Assembly: GCA_030615975.1 (NCBI GenBank)
Contig: JAUWYH010000089.1
Coordinates: 1 to 6,497, forward strand
Length of the DNA stretch: 6,497 nt
Source: Candidatus Aminicenantota bacterium
GTDB taxonomy: Bacteria; Acidobacteriota; Aminicenantia; Aminicenantales; Aminicenantaceae
Direction of reading: 5' to 3'
The number at the start of each line of letters is the position of its first letter. Position 1 is the first letter of the stretch. Below, piece by piece: positions 4,110-6,497 of this stretch. Position numbers and translations under genes: made by a program. The notes under the pieces are model-generated. The model saw only the letters and a list, made by a program, of their open reading frames with translations, was not told where the DNA came from and ran no database searches.

Positions 4110-6497
4110 ATGAAAATTGCCTCAGATTTTAAAGAGTTGCCAGCTGATAAGTTAAGATGGAAACTCAATCCAGAAAAAATCCCATTTAAAACAAGCGATG
4201 AGTGTAAGGCTTGTGAAGGAATCATCGGTCAAGAGAGAGCCATAAGGGCAATCCAGACGGGTTTAGATGTTAAGAGTCTTGGTTACAATATATTTATAAC
4301 AGGGATGGTGGGAACGGGACGAACAACAGCCATCAAGCAGCTTTTAGAAAATTTGGAAAAAGGAGAAAAAACGCCAGAAGATATTCTGTATGTCAATAAT
4401 TTTAAAAACCCTGATGAACCTAAACTGATAACCCTGCCTGCGGGAAAGGGGAAGCTTTTCAAAGAAGCGATGGAGCATCTAATAACAATGCTCAAGACCA
4501 GCATCCCTGAACTCTTAAAGAGTAAGTACTACACAGAAAGAAGAGACAGCATCGTCGAAAGCCAGCAAAAAAAACATAAAGAAATACTCAAAAGTTTTGA
4601 AGATGAAGTGGCCAAAGAAGGATTTTCCGTGATCCAGGTTCAGATGGGGCTTTTTGTCAAGCCTGACCTTGTTCCCTTGATAAACGGTCAACCGACCCCT
4701 TTCAACAAACTGGAAGTTTTGGTTAGAGAAAAAAAATTTCCTGAAGAAAAATTAGAAAAACTGAAGAAAAAATATGAAGAATTAACAGACAGACTCGAAG
4801 AAATCTTCGAAATGATAAAAGAAACTGAGGAAAAAACCCGCCAGCTGCTCAAGGAATGGGATGCTGAATCAATAACCCCCATTATTAAAGGGGCTGTTTC
4901 CGAGATAAGAACAAAATTTGATTTTCCTATAATCTTTGACTACCTCGACAATGCCGAATACACCCTCATTAAAAATATCGATCTTTTTAAAGGTCAAAAA
5001 AAAGAACAAAAAGAAAAAGAACTCGTCGACCCCTTATTAGAATACAGGGTCAATCTTCTTATCGATAATTCAGAGCAAAAAGGTGCGCCTGTCATTATAG
5101 AAACCAACCCAAACTATATCAACCTCTTTGGTTCTATTGAAGCCACTCTCAATCGCTTTGGGATATGGCAGAGTGATTTCACAAAGATCAAAACTGGGTC
5201 TTTGCTAAAAGCCAATGGTGGATACTTGGTTATGAATGCTTTGGATGCTCTTACCGAGCTGGGAGTCTGGCCAACACTTAAAAGAACTCTAAGAAATAAA
5301 AAGCTTGAAATTCAAAATTTAGCCTCCCTTTATCTTATCTCTGCCAGCCGCCTTAAACCTCAACCTATCGAAATTAATGTTAAGGTGGTTATGGTAGGAG
5401 ATTCACATATATATAATCTACTTTACTTTTTAGATGAGGATTTCAAGAAAATTTTCAAGGTTAAGGCTGAATTTGACTCGGAAACAAAAAAAGATGAAAA
5501 AACCATCAAAGAATATGCAGCTTTCATAAAGAAAATATGTGAAGAAGACAAGCTGTTTCCTTTCGATAAAGAAGGAATTGCGGCTCTCATTGAATATGCG
5601 ACAAGGCTTGCAGGAAGACAGAAAAAATTATCGACTCGATTCCATATCATCGCCGATGTTATCCGGGAGGCTCATTATTGGACAAAAAAAGATAACAAAA
5701 AAATAATTAGCCACGCTCATGTGAAAAAAGCCATTGAAGAACGTTTTGAACGGGTAAGTCTGATCGAAGACAAGATTCAGGAAATGATTGAAGAAGGAAC
5801 TATTATGATCGATACCGATGGTAAAATAATCGGTCAAGTAAACGGCCTTTCCGTGTATAATATTGGAGAATTTTTCTTTGGCAAACCCATTCGAATCACA
5901 GCCAGAACATCAGTGGGAAGAGCTGGAGTCATAAATATTGAAAGAGAAGCGGACTTGAGCGGCCGTACTCACAACAAAGGTGTTCTCATTTTAGGCGGCT
6001 ATCTAAGAGGAAAGTACGCCCTGAACAAACCTTTTTCCCTATCGGCAAGCTTAGCTTTCGAACAGTCTTACTCTGGAGTGGATGGGGACAGTGCTTCTTC
6101 CACTGAAGTTTATGCTATTCTTTCCAGCCTTTCCAATCTCCCTTTAAGACAGAACATTGCCGTAACAGGCTCCCTTAATCAGAGAGGAGAAATTCAGCCC
6201 ATCGGAGGAGTAAACGAAAAAATAGAAGGATTTTTTGATGTCTGCAAGGCCAAAGCCATAACAGGAAGCCAAGGAGTAATTATTCCCCATCAAAACGTCC
6301 AGAACCTTATGCTCAGAGAAGATGTGATAGAAACAGTGAGGGAAGGGAAATTTCACATCTATCCCATCAAAACTATCGACGAAGGGATTGAAATCCTGAC
6401 TGGGATCAAAGCGGGAAAAAGAAAAGAAGACGGGACCTTTGAGGAAGGCACGGTGAATCACCTTGCGGATCAGGAACTGCAGAGGTTGGCCAAAAGC
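4110..6497 (+). CDS. Lon-family (S16) AAA_32-type protease, 3' end outside window
   Basis: I translated 796 codons with no stop; the gene runs off the right edge, probably by only a few dozen codons. The N-terminus (PADKLRWKLNPEKIPF...IIGQERAIRAI) and LGYNIFITG are typical of the Lon-like AAA_32 family, related to LonB and E. coli YcbZ. An AAA+-like module follows, interrupted by a charged coiled-coil-like insert (about 195-262). The C-terminal Lon protease domain begins near 575 (GQVNGLSVY). Its catalytic Ser661 lies in DGDSAS and Lys704 in GGVNEKIEG; the spacing of 43 residues equals that of E. coli Lon S679/K722. It is likely a soluble cytosolic oligomeric protease. Oddities: the Walker A motif is GMVGTGRTT (65-73) with Arg71 in place of Lys, the Walker B region ANGGYLVMNALDAL (368-381) lacks the D-E pair, and a CxxC (C32, C35) precedes the P-loop. 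ATP-driven unfolding may be weak or absent. The family call is firm; the substrate is unknown. Confidence 0.93.
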   Translation, partial: MKIASDFKELPADKLRWKLNPEKIPFKTSDECKACEGIIGQERAIRAIQTGLDVKSLGYNIFITGMVGTGRTTAIKQLLENLEKGEKTPEDILYVNNFKNPDEPKLITLPAGKGKLFKEAMEHLITMLKTSIPELLKSKYYTERRDSIVESQQKKHKEILKSFEDEVAKEGFSVIQVQMGLFVKPDLVPLINGQPTPFNKLEVLVREKKFPEEKLEKLKKKYEELTDRLEEIFEMIKETEEKTRQLLKEWDAESITPIIKGAVSEIRTKFDFPIIFDYLDNAEYTLIKNIDLFKGQKKEQKEKELVDPLLEYRVNLLIDNSEQKGAPVIIETNPNYINLFGSIEATLNRFGIWQSDFTKIKTGSLLKANGGYLVMNALDALTELGVWPTLKRTLRNKKLEIQNLASLYLISASRLKPQPIEINVKVVMVGDSHIYNLLYFLDEDFKKIFKVKAEFDSETKKDEKTIKEYAAFIKKICEEDKLFPFDKEGIAALIEYATRLAGRQKKLSTRFHIIADVIREAHYWTKKDNKKIISHAHVKKAIEERFERVSLIEDKIQEMIEEGTIMIDTDGKIIGQVNGLSVYNIGEFFFGKPIRITARTSVGRAGVINIEREADLSGRTHNKGVLILGGYLRGKYALNKPFSLSASLAFEQSYSGVDGDSASSTEVYAILSSLSNLPLRQNIAVTGSLNQRGEIQPIGGVNEKIEGFFDVCKAKAITGSQGVIIPHQNVQNLMLREDVIETVREGKFHIYPIKTIDEGIEILTGIKAGKRKEDGTFEEGTVNHLADQELQRLAKS

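Noticed and set aside
4283..6461. Several minus-strand open frames of 64-105 codons opposite the protease gene
   Set aside because: They are Ser/Phe-rich antisense shadows of a Lys/Glu-rich coding strand, lack ribosome-binding sites and match no family I know.

Overview
The window comes from an AT-rich bacterial chromosome, by eye clearly below 50% G+C. The start of a LolC/LolE-type lipoprotein-release permease points to a cell with an outer membrane. The combination of ribH-nusB-lysS-lolC with an AAA_32-type Lon-like protease would fit an uncultivated diderm lineage such as Aminicenantes/Aminicenantota. That placement is a weak guess from gene content and cannot be proven here. No phage, transposon, CRISPR, rRNA or tRNA signal is visible.

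Layout. On the minus strand, reading right to left, a compact housekeeping cluster runs ribH (lumazine synthase, 2751-2281), nusB (2265-1825), lysS (1832-306) and then the first 38 codons of a lolC/lolE-like gene (114-1), which leaves the window. nusB and lysS overlap by 8 nt and ribH and nusB are 15 nt apart, so these three are almost certainly co-transcribed. The 191-nt gap between lysS and the lolC-like gene is filled by an unusual array of degenerate 7-bp units. One arm is GTAAAAC-like and the other is its complement (GTTTTAT-like), so a transcript through it could fold into a long imperfect hairpin. Upstream of ribH lies a short coding scar that reads like the C-terminus of an enoyl-CoA hydratase. 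Beyond it is a GTG-started 374-aa acetyltransferase-like gene (3974-2850), also on the minus strand.

On the plus strand, diverging from the acetyltransferase gene across 135 bp, is a large Lon-family protease gene (4110 to beyond 6497, 796 codons visible). Its Ser-Lys catalytic dyad (S661/K704) is intact. Its ATPase motifs are degenerate: the Walker A Lys is Arg, and the Walker B acidic pair is replaced by Asn-Ala.

How the genes work together. The minus-strand cluster mixes riboflavin synthesis, rRNA antitermination, tRNA charging and envelope lipoprotein transport, which is a growth-linked housekeeping set rather than a pathway. The acetyltransferase and protease share a control region but have no demonstrated functional link. 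I see no clear novel multi-gene system. The items most worth a second look are the heptamer inverted array, the enoyl-CoA hydratase scar and the protease with altered nucleotide-binding motifs.
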